Assembly (NCBI RefSeq): GCF_048771995.1 | Contig: NC_133025.1 | Span: forward strand, 372,001-436,000 | Length of the DNA stretch: 64,000 bases | Direction: 5' to 3' | Source of the DNA: Taeniopygia guttata | Lineage: Eukaryota > Chordata > Aves > Passeriformes > Estrildidae | In this document: in pieces, positions 62,676-64,000 of the stretch | How the letters are laid out: each line of letters opens with the position of its first letter | Numbering within the stretch: the stretch's first letter is position 1 | The notes under the pieces: model-generated | Databases searched by the model: none | Told to the model about the DNA's origin: nothing | Seen by the model: only the letters and a program-made list of their open reading frames with translations | Position numbers and translations under genes: made by a program

Positions 62676-62839
62676 GGGACACCCCGGGTTCGGGGGCACG
62701 GAGCCCTCGCTGAGGGGGCCCCGGGAGCTCCGGAATTCAGGAGAAGCCGAGCACGGCGCGTTCCCAGCGGATCCATCCGGCAGCGGGCGGCCGCTGCCTT
62801 TCCGCAGTCTCCTTGGAGACTGCGCCGCTCCGGAGGGGA

Positions 62840-62890
62840 TCCCGCTGCTCCCGCTGCTCCCGCTGCTCCCGCTGCTCCCGAGCCCCCGGC
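62840..62890. repeat. (CTGCTCCCG)n array
   Basis: Five nine-base CTGCTCCCG units in otherwise unique GC-rich DNA. Confidence 0.9.
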
Positions 62891-63179
62891 AGCTCCCAGC
62901 CCCGCCGGCTGATGCCAGAGGAGCAGCGGGAAGAGGCCGATCTGGGAATGTGTCCATAACTCCGTGTGGCCAGGACACGGCGGCGTGCAGGGAGGCAGGA
63001 ATCTCCCAATTCCCGTTCCCACAGCAACGCGGGGTCACCTCGGGAGCTGCGCCCTCGGCACGGCCAGGCCAGCTCCAGGATGGAAAACAGCCTGGAAAAG
63101 GTGGGTTTGGAGCAATCCTGGCTCGGCCCCCATCGTGTGCACGGGCAGGAGCCTTCCCAGGAGCCCTCCCGGCATCTCC

Positions 63180-63240
63180 AGAGGTGCTGGAGGAGGAGGA
63201 AGAGGAGAAGAAGGAGGAGGAGGAGGAGGAGGAGGATGTG
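63180..63240. repeat. (GGA)n / (GAG)n purine tract
   Basis: Polypurine run, GGAGGAGGAAGAGGAGAAGA and following GGAGGAGG. A similar tract is at 61870-61905. Confidence 0.9.
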
Positions 63241-63594
63241 CCAGGAACAAGGCAGGCGCTCTGAGGGTCTCGGGGGCTCCGTGATCCCACAGCTCCGAGC
63301 GCATCAGCCACGGAGGGAACGGAGGAACAGAGGAACAGCAGCAGCAGCAGCACGGGGATAAACCCCTGCCCTGAGGAGCCCCTGATGGACCGGGATCACC
63401 GGGAGACGGCGGGAAGTGCCCGGCTCCTGCACCACAGCGTGTCCCAGAAAGGGACACAGGGATCAGAGCCACAGCCTGGCTCCCGAACAGCTCCAGGGCT
63501 TGCAGTGGGATGGAGACTCAGTGAAGAGGAATCATTCCCTCATCCTGCTTTCTGGAACAGCTCCAAAGCTGCAAGGAGGGTCAAGGAGACAGCA

Positions 63595-63885
63595 GGACCC
63601 ATTCCTCATCCTGGCTCCTGGAGCAGCTCCGGAGCTCTGGGCAGAGTCAGGGACACTCTGTGTGTGACACAGGGACCGATCCCCCATCCCAGCTCCTGGA
63701 GCAGCCCTGGAGCTGTGAGGGGATGAAGGAGACTCTGTGACACAGGGACCGATCCCCATCCCAGCTCCTGGAGCAGCCCCGGAGCTGTGAGGGGATGAAG
63801 GACACTCCGTGTGTGACACAGGGACCGATCCCCCATCCCAGCTCCTGGAGCAGTCCCGGAGCTGCGGGCAGGGCCAAGGGCGCTC
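63595..63885. repeat. Minisatellite, about 75-85 bp unit
   Basis: Three to four copies combining GTGACACAGGGACCGATCCC, CATCCCAGCTCCTGGAGCAG and CCCCGGAGCTGTGAGGGGAT. Confidence 0.92.
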
Positions 63886-64000
63886 AGCGTGTGCCGCACG
63901 GACCGGAGCCACATCCCGTGTCCCAGCCCAGTCCCGGAGCGGAGCGGGGCCAAGGGCGCTCCGTGCCCGATCCCAGCTGATCCCGATCCCAGCTGATCCC

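Larger units (their letters stand above)
46018..64000 (-). other. SND1: Large SND1 intron (upstream of exon 11), extends past window
   Basis: Almost 18 kb without a recognised exon. The next upstream exon should encode the segment ending ...RLEGENTQ in human, and nothing like it is found on the minus strand. Content: minisatellites (46.3, 47.2, 48.6, 49.0, 53.4, 54.5, 56.4, 59.8, 60.3, 62.1, 63.6 kb), CR1 fragments and short AT-rich islands (48.37, 50.14, 51.23, 55.07, 57.23, 59.47, 61.62 kb). Confidence 0.8.

Noticed and set aside
62034-62682. Repetitive open frames from the 21-bp array
   Set aside because: Same effect: multiple-of-three minisatellite in an intron, open on both strands.
1-64000. 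CRISPR arrays, bacterial operons, phage or insertion sequences
   Set aside because: The tandem repeats have no unique spacers and no associated genes. The exon-intron structure, CR1 LINEs and synteny are vertebrate.

Overview
This is vertebrate, almost certainly avian (probably songbird-like) genomic DNA. The left half is extremely GC-rich and packed with minisatellites. The gene order LEP – MIR129-1 – SND1 with LRRC4 nested antisense inside an SND1 intron matches the conserved amniote block on human 7q32 in inverted orientation. CR1-type LINE tails, typical of birds, appear in the right half. The species cannot be fixed from the window alone.

Layout. (1) 0.67-2.95 kb, minus strand: a complete leptin gene (LEP) with two coding exons (168 aa), a TATA box and a probable non-coding first exon. 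Leptin was long thought absent from birds because its exons are so GC-rich. (2) 4.53-4.60 kb, minus strand: the MIR129-1 hairpin, both arms visible, between LEP and SND1 as expected. (3) 5-10.8 kb: intergenic minisatellites, a CpG-rich CRE/MEF2 cluster near 7.7 kb, a head-to-head pair of 10-bp arrays flanking a perfect CTCF motif at 8.88 kb, and a TAATTA-type homeodomain-site cluster at 10.07-10.14 kb. (4) 10.8-46.0 kb, minus strand: the last 14 coding exons of SND1 (526 codons; residues 385-910 if the protein is 910 aa as in human), with stop codon and polyadenylation signal. Every splice junction and phase closes. (5) 18.9-20.9 kb, plus strand: the intact single-exon LRRC4 coding sequence (656 aa) inside the 11.4-kb SND1 intron, with a CpG-rich upstream region and a long AT-richer 3'UTR. 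(6) 46.0-64.0 kb: at least 18 kb of one SND1 intron with no recognised exon. It holds large minisatellites, CR1 fragments and short AT-rich islands that look like conserved non-coding elements.

How the pieces relate: SND1 is a broadly expressed Tudor/staphylococcal-nuclease RNA-binding protein. LRRC4 is a neuronal synaptic adhesion protein in its intron. miR-129 is a neuronal microRNA. LEP encodes a secreted cytokine hormone. They share a syntenic block rather than a pathway. The AT-rich islands in SND1 introns may be regulatory DNA for LRRC4 or miR-129 (inference). No undescribed multigene system was found. The main points are the leptin gene, the inverted arrays with a CTCF site, and the unusual repeat load in and around SND1 introns.
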